This document shows positions 1-8,368 of a stretch of 64,000 nt of DNA, piece by piece. The notes beneath the pieces are model-generated. The model ran no database searches and had not been told where the DNA came from. It was given only the letters and a program-made list of their open reading frames with translations. The stretch is from assembly GCA_046262495.1 (NCBI GenBank), contig JBHEMR010000192.1, positions 5,237-69,236 on the forward strand. The letters run 5' to 3'. Position 1 is the stretch's first letter. Each line of letters opens with the position of its first letter. The stretch is from GCA-003244245 sp046262495. GTDB taxonomy: Bacteria > Actinomycetota > Actinomycetes > Mycobacteriales > Pseudonocardiaceae. Position numbers and translations under genes: made by a program.

Positions 1-2
1 TG

Positions 3-614
3 GACAGCGCGATGGAGGGAGTCGAGCACCTCAACGACGCGCTGGCCAGGGGCCGAGGGGTGGTGGTAGCACTGCCGCATAGTGGCAATTGGGATATGGC
101 CGGGTTGTGGTTCGTCGGGCGGCACGGCGCATTCAGCACCGTTGTCGAGCGCGTGGCACCTGAGGCGCTTTACCAGCGCTTTGTGGCTTATCGTCGCTCG
201 CTGGGCTTCGAGATCGTCCCGCTGACCGGGGGAGAAACTCCGACCCGCCCGTTGTTGCACCGACTGCGGGTCGGCGGAGTGGTGTGCCTGCTCGCCGACC
301 GGGACCTCACTGGTGCCGGGATGGCCGTGGAGTTCTTCGGTGCCCCCGCCCGGATGCCGTTAGGCCCCGCTCGGCTGGCTGCGGTTACTGGAGCCACGTT
401 GTTGGTCGTCGGCTGCTGGTTCACCGCCGACGGTTGGGGGATTCGCTTCCACCCGCCGGTGCCCGTGCCGGATCGATCGGCGGTCATGCAGGCCACCCAG
501 ACCGTGGCGAACTGCTTCGCCACTGACATCGCGGCGCATCCGCAGGATTGGCACATGCTGCAGCCGTTGTGGATCGACGATCTGTCCGCCACACCGCTGC
601 GTGACGCGGGCTAG
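3..614 (+). CDS. patA: Phosphatidylinositol mannoside acyltransferase, 5' truncated
   Basis: C-terminal part of a lysophospholipid-acyltransferase-like enzyme; the frame is open to the left window edge, so the start is missing. About 204 residues are visible. The HX4D acyltransferase signature is seen as HSGNWD (about 27 residues from the edge), followed by the DRDLTGAGMAVEFFG block typical of the LpxL/HtrB-like superfamily. In actinobacteria PatA acylates the mannose of phosphatidylinositol mannosides at the cytoplasmic face of the membrane. The assignment is strengthened by the next gene, pimA, which starts 8 bases after this stop, the same order as Rv2611c-Rv2610c in mycobacteria. A generic lipid A acyltransferase-like annotation is the alternative. 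Confidence 0.88.
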   Translation, partial: DSAMEGVEHLNDALARGRGVVVALPHSGNWDMAGLWFVGRHGAFSTVVERVAPEALYQRFVAYRRSLGFEIVPLTGGETPTRPLLHRLRVGGVVCLLADRDLTGAGMAVEFFGAPARMPLGPARLAAVTGATLLVVGCWFTADGWGIRFHPPVPVPDRSAVMQATQTVANCFATDIAAHPQDWHMLQPLWIDDLSATPLRDAG

Positions 615-622
615 GGGGTCTT

Positions 623-1783
623 GTGCGGATCGGGATGGTCTGCCCGTATTCCATCGCCGTACCGGGCGGCGTGCAGGCGCACGTGCTCGGGTTGGCCACG
701 GGTCTACGCGGTCTGGGTCACCAGGTAGAGGTGCTCGCCCCGGCCACGGCAGGCAGTGTCTCGCCCGAGTCCGTCACCTCCGGGGGTCGCGCCGTAGGGG
801 TGCCCTACAACGGATCGATCGCCCCGCTGGCATTCGGCCCGGTGGCGCTGCACAGGACCCGGCGTTGGCTCAATGACCACGATTTCGACGTGCTGCACTT
901 ACACGAGCCTGCTGCGCCGAGCCTGTCGTTGATCGCACTGGCCCTTGCCGACCGGCCCGTCGTGGCGACCTTCCACTTCGCCACCGGACGATCCTGGGCG
1001 CTGGCGGCGGCGCACGGTGTGCTGCAGCCCACGATGGAGAAGATCACGGCCCGGATCGCGGTCTCCCCGCTGGCCCGACGGGTGGTGGTGGAATACCTCG
1101 GTGGTGACGCCGTGGAGATCCCGAACGGCGTCGATGTGTCGCATTTCGCCCGAGCTCAACCGCTGCCCGGGTACCCGCGGATCGGTGGCACGGTGGGCTT
1201 CGTGGGTCGCTTCGGCGAAACGCGCAAGGGAATGCCGGTGCTGCTGGCGGCCCTGCGCACAGTAGTCCAGACGCGGCCGGACCTGCTCCTGTTGGTGGTC
1301 GGTCGCGGCGACGCCGCAGGACTGCTCCGCGCTGCCGGGTCAACGCTGGCGCCCCGGATCCGGGTACTGCCCGCGTTAGAAGACGAGGGCAAGGCCGCGG
1401 TATTGGCCAGCGTGGATGTGCTGTGCGTGCCCGCGATCGGAGGGGAGAGCTTCGGCATCGTGCTCAGCGAGGCGATGGCCGCCGGCAGCCCCGTGGTGGC
1501 TAGCGACCTCGATGCCTTCCGCCGCGTGCTTGACGGTGGTCAGGCTGGGGTGTTGGTCCCTGCGGGATCACCGGCCCCGCTGGCCACGGCACTCGATGAT
1601 CTGCTTGGTGATCCAGAGAGGCGCGCTCTGTTGGCTGCTGCCGGCCGCCGGCGGGCGGCGATGTGGGACTGGCCGATAGTGGCGCGCCGGGTGCTGCAAG
1701 TCTACGAGACAGCGGTTGCAGCCGATCCGCGCCGGCTCGCTTCCGGACCGGGCGCCGGACTGAGCCGGTACCGGCCTAGCTAG
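623..1783 (+). CDS. pimA: Phosphatidyl-myo-inositol mannosyltransferase PimA (GT4)
   Basis: 386-residue GT-B glycosyltransferase of family GT4, the usual length for PimA. It transfers mannose from GDP-mannose to phosphatidylinositol, the first step of PIM synthesis, at the inner face of the plasma membrane. Visible are the N-terminal MRIGMVCPYS strand and GGVQAHV loop, the C-terminal VGFVGRFGETRKG nucleotide-sugar strand, and the ESFGIVLSEAMA segment with the E-x7-E pair of retaining GT4 enzymes. The start is the GTG at 623, 8 bases after patA, and gives the conserved N terminus. The two genes are probably co-transcribed. Confidence 0.93.
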   Translation: MRIGMVCPYSIAVPGGVQAHVLGLATGLRGLGHQVEVLAPATAGSVSPESVTSGGRAVGVPYNGSIAPLAFGPVALHRTRRWLNDHDFDVLHLHEPAAPSLSLIALALADRPVVATFHFATGRSWALAAAHGVLQPTMEKITARIAVSPLARRVVVEYLGGDAVEIPNGVDVSHFARAQPLPGYPRIGGTVGFVGRFGETRKGMPVLLAALRTVVQTRPDLLLLVVGRGDAAGLLRAAGSTLAPRIRVLPALEDEGKAAVLASVDVLCVPAIGGESFGIVLSEAMAAGSPVVASDLDAFRRVLDGGQAGVLVPAGSPAPLATALDDLLGDPERRALLAAAGRRRAAMWDWPIVARRVLQVYETAVAADPRRLASGPGAGLSRYRPS

Positions 1784-1792
1784 GGTCACCCG

Positions 1793-2350
1793 GTGCGAGT
1801 TGCCCGGGTGGCGATGACCGCCGCGGTGCTGATCGCCGTGGCGGGTGCGGTGGGCGCGATGCACGCGGCTACCCGGTTGGACCGGTTGCATGTGCGGACA
1901 GACGCCGCCTGGGCCGCTCTGGACGCCGCCTTGGGTAGCCGAGCGCGTGCGTCCTTGGGTGTGCAGGGCGGTGCCGCGCTGCGCCGTGCCGCCGACGCCG
2001 CCCTGCTGGCAGGGATGGATTCGGCCTTGCGGACGGCCGGGCGCTGCACCCACCGGGCCGGTGCGGCGTTCCGCGAGGACGTCGAGAATGAACTGGGCCG
2101 GGTGCTCGCCGTGCTGGACCGTCGTGGTCTCGAATCCGCCTGTGCGGATTGGCTGGCCGACGCGGAGCAGCGAGCGGTGATCGCTCGCCGGGTTTATAAC
2201 GACGCGGTACGCGACACCCTGGCGTTGCGCTCGCACCGCATGGTTCGGTGGCTGCGCCTGGCTGGTACGGCCCCGCTGCCGCGCTATTTCGAGATCGTTG
2301 AACCGGCGTTGCCCAGTTACGGACTCGAGCTGGACGGCGCCGGGGCGTAG
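1793..2350 (+). CDS. LemA-like membrane-anchored protein of the pim locus
   Basis: 185 residues with one N-terminal hydrophobic segment (about residues 6-23), then an alpha-helical region with LemA-family features: RLDRLHVRTDAAWAAL near residue 29 and ARRVYNDAVRDTL near residue 138. LemA proteins are small membrane-anchored helical proteins of unclear function. In the corresponding position mycobacteria carry a longer gene (Rv2609c) that, from memory, also has a NUDIX domain; no NUDIX box is present here. The GTG start lies 9 bases after pimA. Its last 34 bases overlap antisense with the end of the convergent EF-G-like gene. Function not known. Confidence 0.75.
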   Translation: MRVARVAMTAAVLIAVAGAVGAMHAATRLDRLHVRTDAAWAALDAALGSRARASLGVQGGAALRRAADAALLAGMDSALRTAGRCTHRAGAAFREDVENELGRVLAVLDRRGLESACADWLADAEQRAVIARRVYNDAVRDTLALRSHRMVRWLRLAGTAPLPRYFEIVEPALPSYGLELDGAGA

Positions 2351-4440
2351 CGCGAGAAACGTCGGGTGAACATGGCGGTCCCCGACGTGAGTCCACGCAG
2401 GTCGACGGCGTAGCGAAGCAACTCGGCTGCTGGCACCTCGGCACGAACCAGCATCCGGCCGGCCGAGTCGGTTTCGGTGCCCAGCACCCGACCTCGTCGC
2501 CCTGACAGGTCTCCCAGCACGGTACCCAGGTGGTCCTCGGGCATCCGCACTTCCACGTCGTCCAGCGGCTCCAGCGAGACCACGCTGCCCTTCTCCGCAG
2601 CGTCCTTGAGTGCCAGCGCCCCCGCCATCTGGAAGGCTGCGTCGGAGGAGTCCACGCTGTGTGCTTTGCCGTCGACGAGGGTGACCCGGATATCCACCAG
2701 GGGAAATCCGCTGTTTCCGAGGCCACGTTCCATCTGCGTCCGGACGCCCTTTTCCACGCTCGGGATGAACTGGTGCGGGACGGCACCACCGACCACCTTG
2801 TCCACGAATTCGAAGCCGGCCCCTTGTGGCAGCGGTTCCACCTCCACGTCGCACACCGCATATTGACCGTGCCCACCAGACTGCTTGACGTGTCGCCCAT
2901 GGCCCTTGGAGGGGCTGGCGAAGGTTTCCCGCAGTGGCACCGCGACCGGCTCCGTGTCCACGTCGGCGCCTGCGGCACGCAGCCGGGAAAGCACCACATC
3001 AGCATGCGCCTCGCCGGTGCACCACAGCACCATCTGATGGGTTTCTGCGTTGCGTTCCAGCCGTAGTGTCGGATCCGCGGCCACCAACCGGCCCAGTCCC
3101 CGGGCCAACGCATCCTCATCACTGCGACTGCGGCCCACCACCGCCACCGGCAGCAACGGCTCCGGCATCGTCCACGGCGCCACCAGTAAGGGGTCGTTGG
3201 GCGACGACAGCGTGTCCCCGGTCTCGGCGGAGACCACCTTGGTCACCGCGCAGAGATCACCGGCCACGCAGTGCGGTACTTCGCTCAGTGTCCCGCCCAG
3301 CGGGGTGTAGACGTGCGCCACCCGCTCGTCGACGTCGTGGTCGGCATGGCCGCGGTCGGCCAGCCCACGCCCGGAAACATGCACCGGACGATCGGGAAGC
3401 AATGTCCCGGAGAACACCCGCACCAGCGATACCCGACCCTGGTAAGGGTCCACCGTGGTGCGTACCACCTCCGCAACAAGCGGCGCGGCAGGGTCGACGG
3501 CCACCACCGGATGAGGCGATCCGTCGGGACGAGTCACCGGGGGAGGAGCGTTCTTACTGGGAGCGGGAAAGGCGCCGGTCAGTACCTCGAGGAGCTCGGC
3601 GAGGCCCAGCCCGCTGTTGGCGCAGACTGGGATTACGGGGTGGAACGAGCCCCGGCTCACCGCGGTCTCCAAGTCCTCGATCAGCGCATTGACGTCGAGA
3701 TCCGCACCGTCGAGATAGCGGTCCATCAAGGACTCGTCCTCGCTCTCGGCGATGATCCCCTCGATGAGCTCGTTGCGTGCCACACCGACCTCGTCGGGAT
3801 CCGCGGCGCTTGGTTCTCCCTCAACCGGAGGGTATCCGCCGCGGTAGTCGAACAGTCGCTGCGACAGCAGACCCACCAGACCGGTCACCACGCCCACTCC
3901 GTCGCGCACCGGCAGGTACAGCGGCAGCACCCCGCTACCGAAGGCGGCCCGGCAGGCAGCGGTCACCCCGTCGAGGTCGGTCCGCGGGTGGTCCAGCCGG
4001 CTCACCACCACGATCCGAGGCATCCCAATTTCGGCGCACTCCTGCCACAGGGCGACAGTGGCAGCGTCGACCCCATCCCCGGAAGAGATTACGAACAGTG
4101 CCGCATCCGCCGCCCGTAGCCCGGCCCGCAGCTCGCCCACAAAGTCTGCATAGCCGGGAGTGTCCACAAGATTAATCTTGATGTCGTCGTATTGCAGTGG
4201 TGCGATGGCCAGCGTCACCGACCGTTGCTGGCGTACCGCGGCCGGGTCATGGTCACACACTGTGGTGCCGTCCGCGATAGTGCCCGCGCGGCTGATCGCG
4301 CCGGTGGCCACCAGCAGGGCCTCCGCCAATGTCGTCTTACCCGCCCCGGAGGGCCCGACAAGCGCCACGTTGCGGATGCGGGACGGGTCCTGCACCGCCA
4401 CGGCTGAATCAGCACGGTCAGCGTTGCCTTTTGTGCCCAT
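2317..4440 (-). CDS. Elongation factor G-like protein (FusA2 type)
   Basis: 707-residue translational GTPase with EF-G domain order. G1 is GPSGAGKTTL (about residues 29-38), switch II/G3 is DTPGYADF, and C-terminal EF-G domains IV-V follow, including KQSGGHGQYAVCDVEVEPL. The G4 motif NKxD of canonical EF-G is replaced by SRLD, as in the actinobacterial EF-G-like paralogue family (compare Rv0120c). It is therefore probably a specialised paralogue, not the main translocase, and its role is not established. It is monocistronic, divergent from pdxS and convergent with the LemA-like gene, with a 34-base tail overlap. The ATG start at 4440 gives the first in-frame methionine ahead of the G1 strand. 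Confidence 0.88.
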   Translation of the reverse strand: MGTKGNADRADSAVAVQDPSRIRNVALVGPSGAGKTTLAEALLVATGAISRAGTIADGTTVCDHDPAAVRQQRSVTLAIAPLQYDDIKINLVDTPGYADFVGELRAGLRAADAALFVISSGDGVDAATVALWQECAEIGMPRIVVVSRLDHPRTDLDGVTAACRAAFGSGVLPLYLPVRDGVGVVTGLVGLLSQRLFDYRGGYPPVEGEPSAADPDEVGVARNELIEGIIAESEDESLMDRYLDGADLDVNALIEDLETAVSRGSFHPVIPVCANSGLGLAELLEVLTGAFPAPSKNAPPPVTRPDGSPHPVVAVDPAAPLVAEVVRTTVDPYQGRVSLVRVFSGTLLPDRPVHVSGRGLADRGHADHDVDERVAHVYTPLGGTLSEVPHCVAGDLCAVTKVVSAETGDTLSSPNDPLLVAPWTMPEPLLPVAVVGRSRSDEDALARGLGRLVAADPTLRLERNAETHQMVLWCTGEAHADVVLSRLRAAGADVDTEPVAVPLRETFASPSKGHGRHVKQSGGHGQYAVCDVEVEPLPQGAGFEFVDKVVGGAVPHQFIPSVEKGVRTQMERGLGNSGFPLVDIRVTLVDGKAHSVDSSDAAFQMAGALALKDAAEKGSVVSLEPLDDVEVRMPEDHLGTVLGDLSGRRGRVLGTETDSAGRMLVRAEVPAAELLRYAVDLRGLTSGTAMFTRRFSRYAPAPSSSSP

Positions 4441-4597
4441 GGAACCCCACCCTCAGCTGTGCGGACCCTGTGGTCGATCTCACACCGGTGCGACGGCCGA
4501 GGCAACCCCCGGACGGCTCTCATCGGCGACGTCGTTAGCCACCCGACGTACTATCGGATCCTGCATCTCAATCCGCTGCTTGAGGGAGCGAACCACT
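4441..4597. promoter_or_regulatory. Divergent promoter region between fusA-like gene and pdxS
   Basis: 157 bases separate the two divergent starts. On the plus strand a -10-like hexamer TACTAT lies at 4550-4555, 43 bases before pdxS, without a convincing -35. A GAGGGAG ribosome-binding site at 4582-4588 precedes the pdxS GTG. No MocR-type PdxR regulator gene is adjacent. Confidence 0.35.
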
Positions 4598-5560
4598 GTG
4601 TCCACTGAGAACAGCGTGTCCGCTGAGAGCACTGTGCCGGCCGAGGAGACTGTGTTTATCGAGAACAGCAATATCAAGCGCCAGGTCGGCACCGCACGGG
4701 TCAAGCGCGGGATGGCCGAGATGTTGAAGGGTGGTGTGATCATGGACGTGGTCACGCCGGAGCAGGCCAGAATCGCCGAGAACGCCGGCGCGGTGGCCGT
4801 CATGGCGCTGGAGCGTGTTCCCGCCGATATCCGTGCGCAGGGCGGCGTGGCCCGGATGAGTGATCCGGACATGATCGCAAAGATCATGGACGCGGTGACC
4901 ATCCCGGTGATGGCCAAGGCCCGCATAGGCCATTTCGTCGAGGCGCAGGTGCTGCAGGCGATCGGTGTGGACTACATCGACGAGTCGGAGGTGCTGACCC
5001 CGGCTGACGAGGCGCACCACATCGACAAGTTCGCCTTCACGGTGCCTTTCGTGTGTGGCGCCACCAATCTCGGCGAGGCACTGCGCCGGATTTCCGAAGG
5101 TGCCGCCATGATCCGGTCCAAGGGTGAAGCCGGGACCGGCAATGTCGTCGAGGCGACCCGGCACATGCGCTCGATCCGCGCCGCGATCCGCTCGCTGGCC
5201 GCGATGCACCCTGAGGAGGTGCCTGCCGCGGCCAAGGAGCTAGCCGCTCCGCTGGAGCTGGTCCGCGAGGTTGCCGCGGCCGGCTCCTTGCCGGTGGTGT
5301 TGTTCACCGCCGGTGGTATTGCCACCCCTGCCGACGCGGCGATGATGATGAAGCTGGGCGCCGAGGGACTGTTCGTCGGCTCAGGCATCTTCAAATCGGG
5401 CGACCCCGCCAAGCGAGCGGAAGCGATCGTCAAAGCGACCACGTTCCACGACGACCCCGAGATGGTGGCGAAGGTGTCCCGAGGGTTGGGCGAACCGATG
5501 GTGGGAATCAACCTCAGCGATCTGCCGGACGGGCAGCGGCTGGCCCAGCGCGGCTGGTGA
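4598..5560 (+). CDS. pdxS: Pyridoxal 5'-phosphate synthase lyase subunit PdxS
   Basis: 320 residues. PdxS condenses ribose 5-phosphate, glyceraldehyde 3-phosphate and ammonia (from PdxT) into PLP as a cytosolic dodecamer. The TIM-barrel active-site elements are visible: GGVIMDVVTPEQA with the aspartate, PVMAKARIGH with the Schiff-base lysine, and RSKGEAGTG with the second lysine and phosphate loop. The frame stays open far upstream, but the GTG at 4598 has a GAGGGAG ribosome-binding site and gives a family-like length. The first 20 residues hold a short degenerate repeat (STENSVSAESTV). The stop overlaps the next GTG by four bases, so translation is probably coupled. Confidence 0.95.
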   Translation: MSTENSVSAESTVPAEETVFIENSNIKRQVGTARVKRGMAEMLKGGVIMDVVTPEQARIAENAGAVAVMALERVPADIRAQGGVARMSDPDMIAKIMDAVTIPVMAKARIGHFVEAQVLQAIGVDYIDESEVLTPADEAHHIDKFAFTVPFVCGATNLGEALRRISEGAAMIRSKGEAGTGNVVEATRHMRSIRAAIRSLAAMHPEEVPAAAKELAAPLELVREVAAAGSLPVVLFTAGGIATPADAAMMMKLGAEGLFVGSGIFKSGDPAKRAEAIVKATTFHDDPEMVAKVSRGLGEPMVGINLSDLPDGQRLAQRGW

Positions 5561-6774
5561 CCACCGGCAACGGTGGGGCCGACGCCGAGGCGCTGCTGCT
5601 GTCGGCAACCGCGGGCGGGCGGCTGCGGACCCCGGGGCCCGAGGGCGGGGCCGCCCGGTTGTCCCGGATTACCCGCGGGACCCTGCTGGTGCATGCTGAC
5701 CTGCACAATCACACACTGCTCTCCGATGGTGCCGGCGACCCAGCGGCGGCATTCCCCACGATGCGCGACGCCGGGCTGGACGTCGCGGCCCTCACCGACC
5801 ACGCGATCCGTGGCGCAGCGGTGGAGGGCACCGGTATGGGTGGTACGCCGTGGATCGGATTGGACCGGGCAGGCTGGCGACGCACCGCGGAACTCGCCGA
5901 CGCCCATGACCAGCCCGGCGAGTTCACCGCGATTCGTGGCTTCGAGTGGTCGCATCCGAGAGTGGGGCACGTCAACGCCTGGTTCACCGATGACTTCACC
6001 GACGTCGCGACCCATCAAGGGATGGGTGAGTTGTACGCCTGGTTGACCCAGGATGGCCGGCGCAACGGCGTTCGCGCCGCCGCCGGGCTTGCCGGCTTCA
6101 ACCACCCGGGCCGGGAGGATGGCCGATTCGCCGGCTTTCGTTATGTGGCCGCGGTTGCAGAGCAGGTGGTCAGCCTGGAGATGTTCAACCGCACCGATGA
6201 CTACCTGTTCCAGGGCGTCGCCGCGGGTGCCACCTCTCCCTTGGTGGCCTGCCTGGATGCCGGCTGGCGGACGGGGTTGCTCGGTGTCAGCGATGAGCAC
6301 ACCGCCAACTGGGGTTTGCAGCCCGGTACCGGACGCGGTGGGCTGTGGGTGATCGAGCACAGCCGGGCGGGGGTCGCTGAGGCATTGCGAGCCCGGCGGT
6401 TCTTCGCCACCCGGGTCGCCGGGCTGCGGGTGGACGCCACCGCCGGTGGGATGCGAATGGGCTCGGTGCTGCCGCACCGCCAGGGATCCGTTGAGTTCAT
6501 CGTCGACGTCGACTGCGGCCCGTCGTGGGCTGGCCGCGCGCTGCAGGTACAGGTGCTGCGCCCGGACACGCCGGTGCCTGCGGTGGCCGATGTCGTCGAG
6601 ATTCGCTGTGGCGAGGTCGCCCGCTTCACCGTGCCGATGAGCATCGAGGAGGGCCACTGGACGGTGCTGCGCCTAGCCGACCCAGACATCCCCAACAACA
6701 CCCAAGCCCCGCTCAACCACCCCGCCAATAACCACGCCATCGCCTATACCAGCCCCTGGTTCCTACAGCCCTGA
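5557..6774 (+). CDS. PHP-domain metal-dependent hydrolase (CehA/McbA-like)
   Basis: 405 residues of the polymerase-and-histidinol-phosphatase (PHP) fold. Metal-binding motifs appear in order: HADLHNHTLLSDG (about residues 46-58), ALTDHA, GFNHPGR and GVSDEHT. They are consistent with a multinuclear metal site hydrolysing phosphoesters or similar substrates. The C-terminal third is beta-rich without a recognised motif. Its GTG start overlaps the pdxS stop, and pdxT follows 57 bases downstream, so it lies inside the PLP-synthase operon; mycobacteria carry a thioesterase gene at this position. A phosphatase acting in or near B6 metabolism is tempting but is only inference. The substrate is unknown. 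Confidence 0.8.
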   Translation: MTTGNGGADAEALLLSATAGGRLRTPGPEGGAARLSRITRGTLLVHADLHNHTLLSDGAGDPAAAFPTMRDAGLDVAALTDHAIRGAAVEGTGMGGTPWIGLDRAGWRRTAELADAHDQPGEFTAIRGFEWSHPRVGHVNAWFTDDFTDVATHQGMGELYAWLTQDGRRNGVRAAAGLAGFNHPGREDGRFAGFRYVAAVAEQVVSLEMFNRTDDYLFQGVAAGATSPLVACLDAGWRTGLLGVSDEHTANWGLQPGTGRGGLWVIEHSRAGVAEALRARRFFATRVAGLRVDATAGGMRMGSVLPHRQGSVEFIVDVDCGPSWAGRALQVQVLRPDTPVPAVADVVEIRCGEVARFTVPMSIEEGHWTVLRLADPDIPNNTQAPLNHPANNHAIAYTSPWFLQP

Positions 6775-6831
6775 CCCCAGGCGCTCCACAGGACCGCGGT
6801 TCGGCTCCGAATGGCGGTCTAGCCTGGTGCT

Positions 6832-7452
6832 GTGACGGTCGTGGGTGTGCTGGGGTTGCAGGGCGATGTGCGGGAGCATCTACGAGCGGTACGGGAGTGC
6901 GGGTTGGATAGCGTGCTGGTGCGGCGCACCGAGGAGCTCGCTGAGGTGGATGCATTGATCCTGCCTGGCGGCGAGTCCACCACGATGAGCCGGCTACTGG
7001 TCGCCTTTGATTTGATGGAACCGCTGCGTGTCCGGCTTGCCGAGGGGATGCCGGCCTACGGCTCGTGCGCGGGGATGATCCTGCTGTGCCGAGAGGTCCT
7101 TGACGGTAGGCGTGACCAGCGGCAACTCGCGGTGCTGGACGCGGTGGTGCGCCGTAACGCTTTCGGTCGGCAGGTTGACTCCTTCGAGGCCGATCTCGAC
7201 TTCGCTGGGGTGCCGGGTGACCCTGTGCGGGCGGTGTTCATCCGCGCCCCCTGGGTGGAGCAAGCGGATTCCGGTGTTGAGGTGCTGGCCAGGGTGCCCG
7301 ACGTGGCAGTGGCCGGTAGCGCCGCCGGTAGGATCGTGGCGATCCGGCAAGGGTCCGTGCTGGCCACCGCGTTTCATCCCGAGCTGACCGGCGACTGGCG
7401 GGTGCACCAGTTCTTCTGCGAGATGGTCACAAGTCCCGTGGGGTGCAAGTAA
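6832..7452 (+). CDS. pdxT: Pyridoxal 5'-phosphate synthase glutaminase subunit PdxT
   Basis: 206-residue class I glutamine amidotransferase that delivers ammonia to PdxS. The PGGEST oxyanion region lies at residues 45-50, the nucleophile Cys79 is in YGSCAGMI, and the catalytic pair His182/Glu184 is in FHPEL. Length and motifs match the family. The start is the GTG at 6832. It is separated from pdxS by the PHP gene but lies on the same strand with only 57 bases before it, so it is probably in the same transcript. Confidence 0.95.
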   Translation: MTVVGVLGLQGDVREHLRAVRECGLDSVLVRRTEELAEVDALILPGGESTTMSRLLVAFDLMEPLRVRLAEGMPAYGSCAGMILLCREVLDGRRDQRQLAVLDAVVRRNAFGRQVDSFEADLDFAGVPGDPVRAVFIRAPWVEQADSGVEVLARVPDVAVAGSAAGRIVAIRQGSVLATAFHPELTGDWRVHQFFCEMVTSPVGCK

Positions 7453-7506
7453 GGGCAAGGGCATGCAGGTGAGACGGGCACGCGAGCAAGAGGAGCATGG
7501 GCAGGT

Positions 7507-8259
7507 ATGAGCGGCCATTCAAAATGGGCGACCACCAAGCACAAGAAGGCCGTGGTCGACGCCAAGCGGGGCAAGCTCTTCGCTAAGTTGATCAAGAACA
7601 TCGAGGTGGCGGCGCGCACCGGTGGGGGCGACCCGGACGGCAACCCGACGCTGTTCGACGCGATCCAGAAGGCCCGCAGAACTTCAGTGCCCACCGACAA
7701 TATCGACCGGGCCGTCAAGCGCGGCTCCGGTGCGGACGCTGGCGGCGTTGACTACCAAACGATCATGTATGAGGGATACGGACCCGGGGGGGTGGCACTA
7801 CTCATTGAGTGCCTCACCGACAACCGCAACCGGGCCGCCTCCGAGGTCCGCACCGCGATGACCCGCAACGGCGGCACGATGGCCGATCCTGGGTCAGTGT
7901 CGTTTCTGTTCAGCCGGAAAGGCCTCGTGATCGTCCCGAAGCAAAAGGGTATCTCCGAGGATGACGTGCTGGCCGCAGTGCTCGATGCCAGTGCGGAGGA
8001 GGTCAATGACCTGGGCGAGTCCTTCGCGGTCGTGTCAGAAGCGACCGACCTCATCGCGGTGCGCACCGCGTTGCAGCACGCTGGCATCGACTACGACTCA
8101 GCCGACGCGAGCTTCCTGCCCTCGGCGAGTACCGCGCTGGACGCCGACACCGCCCGCAAGGTGTTCAAGCTGATCGACGCGCTAGAGGACAGCGACGACG
8201 TCCAGAACGTCTACGCCAACTTCGACGTCTCCGACGATGTTCTCGCCGAGGTGGGCTGA
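7507..8259 (+). CDS. YebC/PmpR family DNA-binding regulatory protein
   Basis: 250 residues, the usual length. The diagnostic N terminus SGHSKWATTKHKKA and the helical DAIQKARRTSVPTDNIDRAVKRG block are present, followed by the two alpha/beta domains. Family members act as transcriptional regulators, or as reported more recently help ribosomes at stalled sites; which applies here cannot be read from sequence. It starts 54 bases after pdxT and precedes ruvC, the conserved pdxT-yebC-ruvC order of actinobacteria. Confidence 0.93.
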   Translation: MSGHSKWATTKHKKAVVDAKRGKLFAKLIKNIEVAARTGGGDPDGNPTLFDAIQKARRTSVPTDNIDRAVKRGSGADAGGVDYQTIMYEGYGPGGVALLIECLTDNRNRAASEVRTAMTRNGGTMADPGSVSFLFSRKGLVIVPKQKGISEDDVLAAVLDASAEEVNDLGESFAVVSEATDLIAVRTALQHAGIDYDSADASFLPSASTALDADTARKVFKLIDALEDSDDVQNVYANFDVSDDVLAEVG

Positions 8260-8329
8260 CCGGATCGCCGGCTGAATGTGCCCACCAGCGGTGCGTCGGG
8301 AGCGCGGCGCGGTGGCCTGGGGCTAGGGT

Positions 8330-8345
8330 TCGAACGGGTGTTCGT
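8330..8345 (+). promoter_or_regulatory. LexA-type SOS box upstream of ruvCAB
   Basis: TCGAACGGGTGTTCGT matches the actinobacterial LexA consensus TCGAAC-N4-GTTCGA at all but the final base. It ends 23 bases before the ruvC start, a repressor-compatible position. SOS control of ruvC is known in mycobacteria; here it is inferred from the site. Confidence 0.7.
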
Positions 8346-8368
8346 TCGTAGTGGAGTGGGGAGGGCGC

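Noticed and set aside
1568..3122. Two minus-strand open frames over pimA, the LemA-like gene and the EF-G-like gene
   Set aside because: Compositional shadows that conflict with well-supported genes in other frames.
4160..4597. Long N-terminal extension of pdxS
   Set aside because: The frame is open, but the extension is antisense to the EF-G-like gene and its promoter, and GTG 4598 with GAGGGAG gives the family length.
4972..6657. 561-codon open frame antisense to pdxS and the PHP gene
   Set aside because: Codon-phase shadow with no recognisable motifs; both plus-strand genes are certain.
8321..8340. GGTTCGAAC resembling a tRNA T-loop
   Set aside because: No acceptor, anticodon or D-arm pairing around it; it is explained by the SOS box.
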